Positions 35,004 through 44,216 are shown, counted from the stretch's first letter. The stretch is 64,000 nucleotides of DNA from Promethearchaeota archaeon (GCA_019057795.1 JAHLWS010000049.1:90696-154695), one strand, 5' to 3'. Notes: generated by a model not told the origin, from the letters alone. Made by a program: numbers and translations.

Positions 35004-36551
35004 CTAATTAATGCTTATTTCATATTCTTGAGAGGTCTCATTTCCAAGAATATCAATTACCTTTACTGATATTTGATATTTACCTGATTTTTCATAGTAA
35101 TATCGATATGAGGTTAAATCTAGTTTACGGTTTTTTGGCGTTCTGTATGAAATCCACATCACATTGAAATAACTATTTTGACTATTAAAATCAATAGTCC
35201 AACTATCTATCCAATCAGAAAAAGAATTTATCTTTTTTTTAAGTTTATTCTCAATTAAATCTAAATTTGGAACAAAATAGTCTATTAATTCAATTGATAC
35301 CTTATTATTGTCTTTTAGTATCTTAATTTCAAATTTTACATCTTGAAATAGATTTTTTTTTTTTGTCTTTTGAATGTTATTCACTAAAAATTCATCATAA
35401 GCGTTAATATCTTGGAGATTTTTGTTAACACTTAAAATTTTGAATGGATAAGGATTTTTTTTATATTTTTTTTCCCAATTAATAAGATCGTTACTATTAT
35501 AAATGTCAAGGATTCTCTTGCGGCTTATGTTTATCGCGTGTTTTGCCATATCTGAACCAATCCATCGCCTCCCAAGTTTTTCTGCTACTGCTAATGTTGT
35601 GCCCGAGCCACAGAAAAAATCTGCTACTATGTCTGTTTCGTTAGAAGATGCAAGGATAATTCTTTTCAACAATCTTTCTGGCTTTTGAGTTGAAAAAGCT
35701 TGATATTCTAAAGTATTTGCTCTAATGTATGGAACATCGTTCCATAAATCTCGAGGAAAAATACCATTTTCTCGGATATATACTTTTCGCGATAATTTTT
35801 TACCATTATGACTTCCTCCTCTGTAATAATACGTCCCGATTTCGTCTTTTTTAAGAGCATTTTTAACCCGGTTTGAATATTCCATGTAAATCTTTGGATC
35901 GTCGTTAAATACGTAATCATTCGATTTTGTATAAAATAATAACACATCATAAGAACGAATAAAAAATCGTCTCGTTTTCGCCGATGCAGCTGGATAAGCC
36001 CATATTATCTCATTTTTAAAATTTTCTATACCAAAGATTTCGTCCATAATTATTTTTATGTAATGAGAAACGTGCCAATCTAAATGCACGTAAATGCTTC
36101 CGTCTTCAGCAAGTAGCTCTTTCATTAATACTAATCTTTCGTATAAAAAATCGATATATGCATCTATTCCTCCACTCCATGTGTCTGAGTAAGCCTTAGT
36201 AACCTCAAAAGCGTTATTTTCACCTATTAACGTTTTGAATTTGAAATCACCTCCAGTTGCGAAAGGAGGATCGATGTATATTATTCTTATCTTCTTTGAA
36301 AACTTTTTTATCAGCGAATTTATAACATTTCTATTATCGCCCCAAATTAAGAGATTGTCCCAATCATTGACTTTAAGTTGGTTTTTTTGGTCATTCTCAG
36401 TATTTTTTTGAATTAATTCATTATAAGATGTGAATTTATTGATTGTGGGGCTTTTTATTGATTCCAATATTTGGAAAGGATAAGATATTTGAGTTTTAAA
36501 TGTTTTAGACTTTTCAAATTTATCTTTATTTTTCCAATATAGATTTGGCAT
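35004..36551 (-). CDS. Type III-like (beta-class) adenine-N6 DNA methyltransferase
   Basis: A 515-residue site-specific DNA methyltransferase. The catalytic motif IV is DPPF (94-97) and the SAM-binding motif I, DFFCGSGTTLAVAE, comes later (about residue 315), which is the beta-class order used by type III Mod proteins. The segment LLIWGDNRNVINSLIKKFSKKIRIIYIDPPFATGGDF is typical. A C-terminal extension of about 150 residues may serve target recognition. No restriction endonuclease gene is adjacent, so it is an orphan enzyme or its partner lies elsewhere. Confidence 0.88.
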   Translation of the reverse strand: MPNLYWKNKDKFEKSKTFKTQISYPFQILESIKSPTINKFTSYNELIQKNTENDQKNQLKVNDWDNLLIWGDNRNVINSLIKKFSKKIRIIYIDPPFATGGDFKFKTLIGENNAFEVTKAYSDTWSGGIDAYIDFLYERLVLMKELLAEDGSIYVHLDWHVSHYIKIIMDEIFGIENFKNEIIWAYPAASAKTRRFFIRSYDVLLFYTKSNDYVFNDDPKIYMEYSNRVKNALKKDEIGTYYYRGGSHNGKKLSRKVYIRENGIFPRDLWNDVPYIRANTLEYQAFSTQKPERLLKRIILASSNETDIVADFFCGSGTTLAVAEKLGRRWIGSDMAKHAINISRKRILDIYNSNDLINWEKKYKKNPYPFKILSVNKNLQDINAYDEFLVNNIQKTKKKNLFQDVKFEIKILKDNNKVSIELIDYFVPNLDLIENKLKKKINSFSDWIDSWTIDFNSQNSYFNVMWISYRTPKNRKLDLTSYRYYYEKSGKYQISVKVIDILGNETSQEYEISIN

Positions 36552-36626
36552 TTTTAATTATAAGATAACAAAAAATTTATTGTTAATTTCCTTTTCAAAT
36601 TTAATTTTAATAAAACTTGAGATTTT

Positions 36627-37958
36627 ATGGTTAATATGTCTATTGATGAAATGAATGGTTGGAGAAAAACTCACTATACAAGAGATGTTACGCCTGAATT
36701 AGCCGGTCAAGAGGTAATCCTTGCTGGATGGGTAAGAAATTATCGAGATCTTGGAGGTCTGAAGTTTATAAACTTCCAAGATAAATATGGCGAACGACAG
36801 ATTACTTTAAAAAAAGGGGTCGTTTCTGATGAGTTATTTGAAAAAGCAAAAGTTGGTTATCAATACTGTCTTATGATAAAAGGAAAAGTGAAAAAATTTG
36901 AAAAAGCACCAGGTGGGATTGAAATTATTCCAACTGAAATTAAAATTTTAAATAGGACTCCCGATAAACTTCCAATTGATATGACAGGAGAAACAATTTC
37001 AGACCTTGATCTTAGACTTAATAATAGAGCGTTAGATTTGAGATCTTTAAGAAATCAAGCAATTTTTGAAATTCGTGGACAGGTGTTAATGTCAATTAGG
37101 AACTTTCTACTCAAACGAGATTTTACAGAAATAACTACCCCTAAGATAATAGGTTCCGCGACTGAAGGGGGTACAGAGTTATTTCCAATTATGTATTTCG
37201 ATAAAGAGGCGTTTTTAATACAATCTGCTCAATTATACAAAGAACAGTTAGGTGGAGTATATGAAAGGGTCTTTGAAATTAGCCCCGCCTTTAGAGCTGA
37301 GAAAAGCCATACGAAAAGACATTTATGCGAGATTTTCACGTTAGATGTTGAGATGTCTTTTGCTGATATGAATGATGTTCAAAAAATTTTAGAAGAATTG
37401 GTTTATAATGTTGTAGAAGATGTTCGAGAAAATAGAATGCCTGCTTTGAAAGTTTTAAATATGGAAGATAAAACATTAGTTCCAAAATTACCTTTTCCTC
37501 GCTACAAATACGATGAAATCATTGAATTAGTTGCTAATAAATTTGGAATAACTATTGAATGGGGAGAAGATATTTCTACAGAAGCATATCGTAAATTAGG
37601 TGAAGAATTAACGGGATATTACTATATAACTCATTGGCCAATGGAAATAAAGCCATTTTATATTTTACCGTCAAAAAATCCAAAATATAGCGAATCTTTT
37701 GATCTTCAAATGGGATGGCTTGAATTAACTTCGGGAGGAACAAGAGTTCACTATAAACAACAATTAATTGATGCTATTGAAGCTAAAGGATTAAATCCCG
37801 CATCTTTTGAATCACACATTAACGTGTTTGGTTTTGGAATGCCACCTCATGCGGGTTTTGGCTTAGGAATAGCTCGGTGGATAACCTTTATATGTGGTCT
37901 TGATGACATTCGGGAAGCGGTAATGTATCCTCGAACACCCGACCGCCTTACTCCATAA
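36627..37958 (+). CDS. aspS: Aspartyl-tRNA synthetase (archaeal type)
   Basis: A 443-residue class IIb synthetase. The N-terminal OB-fold anticodon-binding domain (EVILAGWVRNYRDLGGLKFINFQDKYG) is followed by the catalytic core: motif 2 region RVFEISPAFRAEKSHTKRHLCEIFTLDVEMSF and motif 3 GFGLGIARW. Archaeal enzymes of this length lack the bacterial GAD insertion. It may charge tRNA-Asn too if the genome lacks AsnRS, which cannot be judged here. ATG at 36627; map follows 50 bases later. Confidence 0.95.
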   Translation: MVNMSIDEMNGWRKTHYTRDVTPELAGQEVILAGWVRNYRDLGGLKFINFQDKYGERQITLKKGVVSDELFEKAKVGYQYCLMIKGKVKKFEKAPGGIEIIPTEIKILNRTPDKLPIDMTGETISDLDLRLNNRALDLRSLRNQAIFEIRGQVLMSIRNFLLKRDFTEITTPKIIGSATEGGTELFPIMYFDKEAFLIQSAQLYKEQLGGVYERVFEISPAFRAEKSHTKRHLCEIFTLDVEMSFADMNDVQKILEELVYNVVEDVRENRMPALKVLNMEDKTLVPKLPFPRYKYDEIIELVANKFGITIEWGEDISTEAYRKLGEELTGYYYITHWPMEIKPFYILPSKNPKYSESFDLQMGWLELTSGGTRVHYKQQLIDAIEAKGLNPASFESHINVFGFGMPPHAGFGLGIARWITFICGLDDIREAVMYPRTPDRLTP

Positions 37959-38008
37959 GGCTTATATTTTTGATATAAATTATTAATTTAATTAATTTTT
38001 TTGTAATT

Positions 38009-38917
38009 ATGTCGAACGATTGGATAGAATCTTACATTAGAGCTGGTAAAGCTGTTAAAGCTGCCAAAAAGGTTGCTGTAAAATTAATAAAGCCAGGAGT
38101 TCCATTCTTAGAAATTGCTAATATGTGTGAGGAAGAAATATTAAATCACGGTTGTGAGTTATCTTTTCCAATCAATATGTCTCTAGATGAGATAGCTGCT
38201 CATTATAGTCCGTCGATCGATGATAGTACTATTGTACCTAATAAGGGATTATTGAAAATCGATATAGGTTCCCACTATGACGGTTATATTGCCGATTCAG
38301 CAATAACATTTAACATAAATAACGATGAAACGCTCCAAAACATTATAGACGCCGCTCAAGAAGCCCTTGAAGCAGCAATTGAAATTTTTAAACCTGGCAC
38401 AAAATTATACGAATTGGGAGATGCAATTGTTAAAAAAATTAAAAATCGTGGATTAGAACCAATTTATAATCTTGGAGGCCACGAATTGAAACGATTCAAC
38501 TTACATGCAGGTCCTTTTATTCCAAATTATAAAGCTATAAGCCATAATCAAATCTTAAAACCTGGAGATGCTTATGCGTGTGAACCATTTGCTACTTCTG
38601 GCGAAGGTATAGTAGAAAATGGTACTAAATCTTATATTTATCGATTTAAAAAAGCAAAGAAGGGTTTACCCTTTATAGAGAAGAATTATATGGATCAAAT
38701 AAACAAATTAACTAAAAAACTACCCTTTTCGCCCCGTTTGCTCGAAAAGCATAATATCATCCCAAAAAGTAAGATTCAAAGAACAATTGATGTTTTTGTT
38801 CGCAAAAAAATTCTAGATCATTATCCACTATTAATAGAAAAAACTAAAAAACCAGTTGCTCAACAAGAACACACCATCATAATCGATATGGATGGAAAAC
38901 CTATTGTTACAACATAA
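38009..38917 (+). CDS. map: Methionine aminopeptidase, type 2
   Basis: A 302-residue archaeal type 2 enzyme that removes N-terminal methionine. The two-metal site residues appear in KIDIGSHYDGYIADSA (Asp pair), LGGHELKRFNLHAG (His), DAYACEPFATSG (Glu) and the final QEHTIII (Glu). The pita-bread fold with the helical insertion typical of type 2 (about 200-260) is present. It is overlapped by the next gene by 26 bases, indicating co-transcription. Confidence 0.95.
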   Translation: MSNDWIESYIRAGKAVKAAKKVAVKLIKPGVPFLEIANMCEEEILNHGCELSFPINMSLDEIAAHYSPSIDDSTIVPNKGLLKIDIGSHYDGYIADSAITFNINNDETLQNIIDAAQEALEAAIEIFKPGTKLYELGDAIVKKIKNRGLEPIYNLGGHELKRFNLHAGPFIPNYKAISHNQILKPGDAYACEPFATSGEGIVENGTKSYIYRFKKAKKGLPFIEKNYMDQINKLTKKLPFSPRLLEKHNIIPKSKIQRTIDVFVRKKILDHYPLLIEKTKKPVAQQEHTIIIDMDGKPIVTT

Positions 38918-39773
38918 AGATAAAAATAAGGAAAACATCACAAGTGTTATATTATGTGCCGGTGAAGGCACTCGTGTTAGAGATATTGCGAAACACATTC
39001 CAAAGCCACTGATTAAAATCAAATCTTTAAACAATCAAACTATTCTTTCGCATTTGATTTCTAGTTTAATCAATTTAGAGATTGAACCAATTGTAGTGGT
39101 AACAGGTCATTTAGGCGAGCAAATTGAAGATTTTGTAGTTTCATACCAAATAAATAATAAATTAAAAAAAAAGAAAATATTAGTAAATCGCTCTGGAGTT
39201 CAATATAAATTAGGTCCATTACATTCCTTTCTAAGCATTACAGGAAATAACCAAATATATAAAGAGAATAAAGTTTTTATGATCTTTCCGGGAGATACTA
39301 TTTTTGATTACAATCTTTTGCAAGAAGCTTTGAACCTTTTATTAAAAAATTATAGTCTACTTGATAACTGTTCAATTATTTTTTACAGAAAGATAAAAAT
39401 TAGCTCGCTAAAAGAAAGATTTAAAACACACGATCCTAACTTGTTCAAAACAATATCCTATTTAAAAATAAATAGAAACGGATCAAAATCAATTGTCAGA
39501 GAGATCAAACAGAGAATTTTAAGCTCTTTAATAAATAAAAAAACAATCCTTCAAGTTATACCCATTTTTATTTTCAGTTTTAGGATAGTTCAAGAAATTA
39601 AAAATTTAGCAAATTGTAATAGATTAAAAACAATTAGAGAAATTGTTAATTTAATAATTAAGAAAGAAGAAATATTTTTAGCCCTTTCTATTGATCCTGA
39701 ATATAATTTTTGTGATATTGATTCTCCCATTGATTTAAGGATCTTAAATGAAAAAAAAAAAGATGGACAATAG
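38892..39773 (+). CDS. Sugar-nucleotidyltransferase-like protein
   Basis: A 293-residue NTP_transferase-family protein with the nucleotide-binding signature ILCAGEGTRVRDIAKHIPKPLIKI, PIVVVTGHLG, and MIFPGDTIFDYN where the metal-binding Asp sits. The family transfers nucleotidyl groups to sugar phosphates or to phosphorylated alcohols such as choline or inositol. No C-terminal hexapeptide repeats are present, so a bifunctional acetyltransferase is excluded. It overlaps map by 26 bases. Substrate unknown. Confidence 0.8.
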   Translation: MENLLLQHKDKNKENITSVILCAGEGTRVRDIAKHIPKPLIKIKSLNNQTILSHLISSLINLEIEPIVVVTGHLGEQIEDFVVSYQINNKLKKKKILVNRSGVQYKLGPLHSFLSITGNNQIYKENKVFMIFPGDTIFDYNLLQEALNLLLKNYSLLDNCSIIFYRKIKISSLKERFKTHDPNLFKTISYLKINRNGSKSIVREIKQRILSSLINKKTILQVIPIFIFSFRIVQEIKNLANCNRLKTIREIVNLIIKKEEIFLALSIDPEYNFCDIDSPIDLRILNEKKKDGQ

Positions 39774-40421
39774 TAGCTCCGATATTCTAGTATTCTTGTT
39801 TCAAAGGAAATGCGTCTTTTACTCCATTGAATCGAATCTTAAATCAAAGCTCCTATTGTAAGACTTTATAGCTTTTATTGAAAGATATTAATGTTTGGAT
39901 GTCTCGTGTAGCATATATATCAAAAAAATTGTTTAATTCGACAAGAGATCAGGCAAGAGTGTCAACTTGCACCATAACTAATATCAATTTTAAACTGATT
40001 GCTATATCTCTATTATTACATTATTGCTCCAAAGTGCTAATTTATTAGGAATGGGATATACTTAGTCTAAATTAATTTTCCTGTGATTTAGTATAACGCA
40101 CTAAAGGAACGTGATAAAATAAATCCGCGTGGAAACCAAGTCATAAGCATTAACTCTGGGCGTACCAAAAAAAATCCAGAACTTAAGAATCTACTATCAA
40201 TTTTGCAACAACAAGCTGGTTGTTTCAATTGTAATGATGTATTCTAAACCAATGCATATATTATTACTATTGTCCAACAATATACATCACAATAAGACTA
40301 TTTAAATGTTATTATTAAATTAATTTCTAATTTACTCTTTTAGTAATAGAAAGTTTAATAAATCCGAAAGTTAACATTCCAGATAAGATTAATTACAGTA
40401 AATACTAATTATTGAGCGTTT
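39774..40421. other. Long intergenic region (648 bases)
   Basis: No gene could be supported. It contains one protein-like open frame without a standard start (40092-40247, listed separately) and otherwise AT-rich DNA with stop codons in all frames. In a window this densely coding the gap is unusual and may be the scar of a lost gene. Confidence 0.5.
40092..40247 (+). pseudogene. Possible gene remnant ending in a CxxC motif
   Basis: Fifty-one codons are open after a TAG and read in part INPRGNQVISINSGRTKKNP and QQQAGCFNCNDVF. The composition is protein-like, but there is no ATG, GTG or TTG near the front and I do not recognise it. It may be the 3' end of a decayed gene. Confidence 0.22.
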
Positions 40422-40811
40422 ATGTCTGATAGCGGAATAATATCCATAAAAATTGATCTCTTCGGGATTGGGAGCGTATCTGCAAATATAATTCGACATT
40501 ATGCCCCCTTCTCTGCCGACGCTATTCTAAATAAGATGCCCTTTGTTCTAAAAGGTCGATTTAGTTTTGGAGCAAAAACCTATTGGACGCTTCCAGGTTT
40601 GGAATTATATAAAGGCCATAATTCGAAATCAATTAAAGTCGTTGAAAAAGGAGATATTATATATAACCCAAAAACTGATGAATTGATAATCCTTATAGAA
40701 AGTACAGAAATGCCAAACAAAATAAATAAGATTGGAAAAGTTACGGAAAATATAGAATTTTTTCTCCAAGCTAGAAATGGCTTAGGGACTAAACTCTCCA
40801 GAGTGAAATAG
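40422..40811 (+). CDS. Cyclophilin-like fold protein
   Basis: A 129-residue protein of the small cyclophilin-like group (TM1367 type). It shows the family's strand pattern: GIISIKIDLFGIGSVSANI, PFSADAILNKMPFVLKGRFSFGAKTYW, VEKGDIIYNPKTDELIILIES and a late RNGLGTKL segment. The fold resembles cyclophilins, but prolyl isomerase activity has not been established for this group. The gene precedes a VTT-like membrane protein gene by 17 bases. Confidence 0.75.
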   Translation: MSDSGIISIKIDLFGIGSVSANIIRHYAPFSADAILNKMPFVLKGRFSFGAKTYWTLPGLELYKGHNSKSIKVVEKGDIIYNPKTDELIILIESTEMPNKINKIGKVTENIEFFLQARNGLGTKLSRVK

Positions 40812-40828
40812 AAATCAAGGAGAACTAA

Positions 40829-41629
40829 ATGGCTATCTCGAATAAATTAACTGTTGTTTTCACTTTTTTCTACTTAGGGGTTATTATCTATTTGATCTTA
40901 TTCTTAACAGTTCCAGAGATTCAACAAGCAATAATTCTGTCAAGGCACGATATTACTGGACTTACAGACGGTTCCAATTATATCATAGCACTCTTAATCT
41001 CTTTTTTTATTTGTCTTATAGGAAACGCTAGTATAGGGTTTCCTATACCATATCCCTTTATTCTTTTTTCTTTTTCTAATTCAATTTATCTTAAATATTC
41101 AATTGCAGGGTTGACCTTGAGTGAAGTACTGATAAATGGTCCTTTTTGGTTAGAAATACTAGGAATCGCTGTTGTTGGCGGGTTGGGGAGCGCACTAGGC
41201 GAACTTGTAGGCTTCTTGATAGGAATTGGCGCAAAAAAAATTGCTAATAAAACTCACTCAAAAACACTTGCAAATATACAAGGATTCGGTAAGCTGGTAT
41301 TAGATCGCCCTAAATCCATGCATTTATACATATTTATTGCCGCAGCCCTGCCAATTCCCGACGACCCTCTGTGGATCGCTTTAGGAATGTCAGATAAAAA
41401 AATAAATTTCTCTAGGTGCATTATATGGGCCTGGGCAGGAAAGAATATCACCACTCTATTCTATGTAATTTTCCCTTTATTAATTTTACTTGGATTTAGT
41501 GCTACTGGAATTGAACTTAATGATATCTCAAGCGTAATAACAGAATCTATAATGTTATTAATTACTCTAGCAATTATGCAATTCATTCTGCAATTTAATT
41601 GGGATAAATATCTTGATAAAGGAAGTTAG
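40829..41629 (+). CDS. VTT/DedA-like membrane protein
   Basis: A 266-residue protein with about six hydrophobic segments. The part ALGELVGFLIGIGAKKIANKT, followed by a cytosolic helix and LYIFIAAALPIPDDPLWIALGMSDKKINFSRCIIWAWAGK, resembles the VTT (SNARE-associated, DedA/TMEM41) domain, whose members scramble lipids. AAGGAG precedes the ATG. Co-transcribed with the cyclophilin-like gene. Confidence 0.6.
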   Translation: MAISNKLTVVFTFFYLGVIIYLILFLTVPEIQQAIILSRHDITGLTDGSNYIIALLISFFICLIGNASIGFPIPYPFILFSFSNSIYLKYSIAGLTLSEVLINGPFWLEILGIAVVGGLGSALGELVGFLIGIGAKKIANKTHSKTLANIQGFGKLVLDRPKSMHLYIFIAAALPIPDDPLWIALGMSDKKINFSRCIIWAWAGKNITTLFYVIFPLLILLGFSATGIELNDISSVITESIMLLITLAIMQFILQFNWDKYLDKGS

Positions 41630-41663
41630 AATAATTCAGAGCTCAAATAAATAAAATTGAACT

Positions 41664-41837
41664 TTATTTTTTCTTCTCTTCATTTCTTAAGCAGTTTTTA
41701 CAAACGAAGACTGTCTTCTCTTTATTTTTCGAATTTTCGTCTTGGTAAATTCTTTTGTAAATATAATCTCCGCATACCATACACAAAGTTGTGGTTCGCG
41801 TTTCGTTTAAGACGGGACCTAACTTGTCAAATGTCAT
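41664..41837 (-). CDS. Small zinc-ribbon protein (57 aa)
   Basis: A 57-residue ORF starting at ATG 41837. It carries TLCMVCGDYIYKR and, after a charged loop, VFVCKNCLRNEEKKK, giving two CxxC pairs that should bind one zinc ion. The size and ending in lysines suggest a nucleic-acid- or ribosome-associated protein, but no family is recognised. It lies close to the alba gene on the same strand and downstream of it. Confidence 0.5.
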   Translation of the reverse strand: MTFDKLGPVLNETRTTTLCMVCGDYIYKRIYQDENSKNKEKTVFVCKNCLRNEEKKK

Positions 41838-41886
41838 AAATGGTTATCTACATCAATATAAGTTAATTTAATGTTGATTATAAAGT

Positions 41887-42225
41887 TTAGATTTTTGATT
41901 TTGAAATTGTAATTTCAATTTTACTAATTAAATCCTTTTTATTTCGATTATTTGAGTTATTTCTTCTATAATTGTTATTTCTTTTATAATTACCTTGCTG
42001 TCTTCTTTCGAAATAAGGACGACTTCCCAGTGAAACATTCTCTATTTCTACAGAAGGATACATGCGATTTCTTACAATTTCTGCTACTTCAACTGCAGTA
42101 GAAATCTCCTCGCCCTCTCCTTTTATTAATAACGATTTAGTACCCCCTGAAAAAGCAAAAATAGCTTCTTTTATTGTTTTTTCTTTATCTGCACGATTTC
42201 TTATTATTATATGTGTTGTAGGCAT
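41887..42225 (-). CDS. albA: Alba-family nucleic-acid-binding protein
   Basis: A 112-residue Alba: TTHIIIRNRADKEKTIKEAIFAF, then KSLLIKGEGEEISTAVEVAEIVRNRMYPSVEIENVSLGS and a final ISKIEITISK strand. Alba binds and compacts DNA and also binds RNA; lysine acetylation controls it in some archaea. The beta-hairpin that normally connects the last strands is replaced by a long Asn/Arg/Tyr-rich insertion (about residues 70-97, GNYKRNNNYRRNNSNNRNK), which looks disordered and RNA-binding. Confidence 0.88.
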   Translation of the reverse strand: MPTTHIIIRNRADKEKTIKEAIFAFSGGTKSLLIKGEGEEISTAVEVAEIVRNRMYPSVEIENVSLGSRPYFERRQQGNYKRNNNYRRNNSNNRNKKDLISKIEITISKSKI

Positions 42226-42344
42226 GTAAGAATTTGTTAAGTTTGATTTAAAAGCAGATTAAGTATTAAATATTCTCCAAGTAATATAAAAGTTATTTAA
42301 ATTCAATACTTTGAAATCTTAAAAAATTTGTGAGAATTAGAAGT

Positions 42345-43565
42345 TCAAATATTAAATTCTGAACGAGAATTAAGATCATCTAATATCTTTTTATATTCAG
42401 AACTTCTTTCCTCAAAGTGTTCAATTATTTTCCTTTCATCTGTATCTAAATAATCAAATAGAGGAGAAATAATTTCAATACGCTTAGTAAACTCGTTCAT
42501 TAGTTTTTTATGCCATTCATTCGGCTTGGCTAGCATTGCTTTAATTTTTTTTTTAAATTTATCTTTCTTTTGTTCAACATCTTTCATTTGATTAGTTTTC
42601 TTTATCTTAATTAGACTATTTTCGCATTTTCTAAATTCTTTTTCTATTTTTTCTCTAAATTTAGGGATTCTATAAATTTTTTTGTCAATATCAGGATCCC
42701 ATTCGTATAAATAATAGTCATCCTCTTCAGCTTCTTTTTCGTCATCAGTTAATTTAATCTCTTTTTTCAAGACCATAATGAGACCAAAGTTTCTCTGGAG
42801 TTGAGCCAAATACCTTCGTCGTAAAATATCATCAATATACTTAACTTCCTTTAAAACATTTTTCATGTTTTTAAAAATTTTTTTAACTTCTTTTTCAGCG
42901 TTTTTTACCATTTTTTCTTTACTTAATTCAAATTTTAGTTCTATAGTATTAGAATAAGTAGCAAACATTCCGCGATCGGGGTTCTTTAGCCTTATTCCCG
43001 CAATTCCTAAGTAATAAGTACTAGACGCAATTTCAGTATGATCAAACACTAAAGCTATAGCAAAAGGATTTACACCTTGATAAAAAAGTTGCGTTTCAAT
43101 GTCTCTAGGCGAGAATATAAAGCCAATACCAGGGTGTGTATGCCACCACCCTACAAAGAAGTCTTCTTTATTATCTTGGATAGATCTTTCATAGACTGCC
43201 GTGTTAAATTGTGCTGTATCTACATAATGTTTGCTTTTATATTCAACATAGGCTCTATCACCAACCATCACGGGGATTGCATCTTTAATGATAACTTCTT
43301 TATTATCTTTTATCGAGCCTATTAGAATTCCATAAACTTCACGCCAAGCTTTTTGAGGTAAATCCTTATTTCCATATCGCATTGCGTAGCCAATAATTCG
43401 CCTATATGCGTTATATGAAATAAAAGTAGGAGTTTCCGCCGGATCTATACCATTTTTTTGAATATGATGTTCTTTTGTTGATAATTCAATAATATTATCT
43501 GATTTAGAAGTTAATTTTTCATCATCTTCTTTATCGATTTTGTTTTGTTCTCTTCCGCTCATCAA
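42345..43565 (-). CDS. JAMM/MPN+ metalloprotease, Rpn11/CSN5-like
   Basis: A 406-residue protein with an MPN+ domain (about 45-190). The JAMM zinc-protease motif is complete: Glu76 (REVYGILIG), His142 and His144 (WWHTHPG), Ser152 and Asp155 (FSPRD). In eukaryotes this motif removes ubiquitin (Rpn11, AMSH) or Nedd8 (CSN5); Asgard archaea carry ubiquitin systems with such proteases. The C-terminal 200 residues are charged, helical and probably coiled-coil, as in Rpn11/CSN5 partners that dimerise. No ubiquitin, E1 or E2 gene is seen in the window. Confidence 0.85.
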   Translation of the reverse strand: MMSGREQNKIDKEDDEKLTSKSDNIIELSTKEHHIQKNGIDPAETPTFISYNAYRRIIGYAMRYGNKDLPQKAWREVYGILIGSIKDNKEVIIKDAIPVMVGDRAYVEYKSKHYVDTAQFNTAVYERSIQDNKEDFFVGWWHTHPGIGFIFSPRDIETQLFYQGVNPFAIALVFDHTEIASSTYYLGIAGIRLKNPDRGMFATYSNTIELKFELSKEKMVKNAEKEVKKIFKNMKNVLKEVKYIDDILRRRYLAQLQRNFGLIMVLKKEIKLTDDEKEAEEDDYYLYEWDPDIDKKIYRIPKFREKIEKEFRKCENSLIKIKKTNQMKDVEQKKDKFKKKIKAMLAKPNEWHKKLMNEFTKRIEIISPLFDYLDTDERKIIEHFEERSSEYKKILDDLNSRSEFNI

Positions 43566-43667
43566 ATAATCAATTTCTAAAGTATTTTGACAAATTAATT
43601 ATAAATTAATGGCTTTTATTCTTTTATAGTCTTATTATATTAATTCGAAAAACATTCTTAAAAAGTT

Positions 43668-44210
43668 ATGAAAGTTATTGGGTTTTGCGGGCTTCCGGGT
43701 TCTGGTAAATCATCTGCTTTAATTGCGGTTGAAGATTTAGGTATAATAATAACGATGGGCGATGTGATTAGGAAAGAGGCTATAAATAAAAATATCGAGC
43801 CTAATAACGAAAATTTGGGTAAAATAGCCAAAGAATTAAGAGAACGAGGGGGTGATGCGATTGTGGCAGAAAAGTCGGTTGAGATGATTAAAAACCAAAC
43901 AAATAAAGTAGTTTTTGTGGATGGGATAAGATCTCTATCTGAAATAGAAATATTTCGTAGATATTGGAAATTTCCGGTTATTGTTATTGAAACTAGTAAT
44001 GAATTGCGACATGAAAGGATAAAAAAGCGTGCTCGTAGCGACGATTCAAAAACTCTTATAGAAATTATGAAACGGGATAAGAGAGAGTTAGGATTTGGCC
44101 TTAAAGAAGTAATTAATAAAGCCAACTACAAAATAATGAACGATTCTTCTAAAGAAAAATTAAAAAAAATAACAAGAGAAATAGTTTTAGAAATAATTCA
44201 GAATTATTAG
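43668..44210 (+). CDS. P-loop kinase, UPF0200/dephospho-CoA-kinase-like
   Basis: A 180-residue P-loop protein with Walker A GLPGSGKSS (8-16), GDVIRKEA, and a lid-type RARSDD segment. It matches the archaeal UPF0200 group, relatives of dephospho-CoA kinase and adenylate kinase whose substrate is not established. It might supply the missing archaeal dephospho-CoA kinase or act on RNA ends. Convergent with prs, whose stop codon is six bases away. Confidence 0.75.
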   Translation: MKVIGFCGLPGSGKSSALIAVEDLGIIITMGDVIRKEAINKNIEPNNENLGKIAKELRERGGDAIVAEKSVEMIKNQTNKVVFVDGIRSLSEIEIFRRYWKFPVIVIETSNELRHERIKKRARSDDSKTLIEIMKRDKRELGFGLKEVINKANYKIMNDSSKEKLKKITREIVLEIIQNY

Positions 44211-44216
44211 AAGCAG

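Noticed and set aside
39899..40048. A 49-codon plus-strand ORF (MSRVAYISKKL...)
   Set aside because: ATG-started but of random-looking composition, with no ribosome-binding site and no similarity to other parts of the window.
43658..44125. A 155-codon open frame on the minus strand opposite the P-loop kinase
   Set aside because: It lies wholly inside the plus-strand gene, which has a clear Walker A motif. The antisense reading is Ser/Ile/Leu-rich, as expected from the complement of a Lys/Glu/Asn-rich gene.
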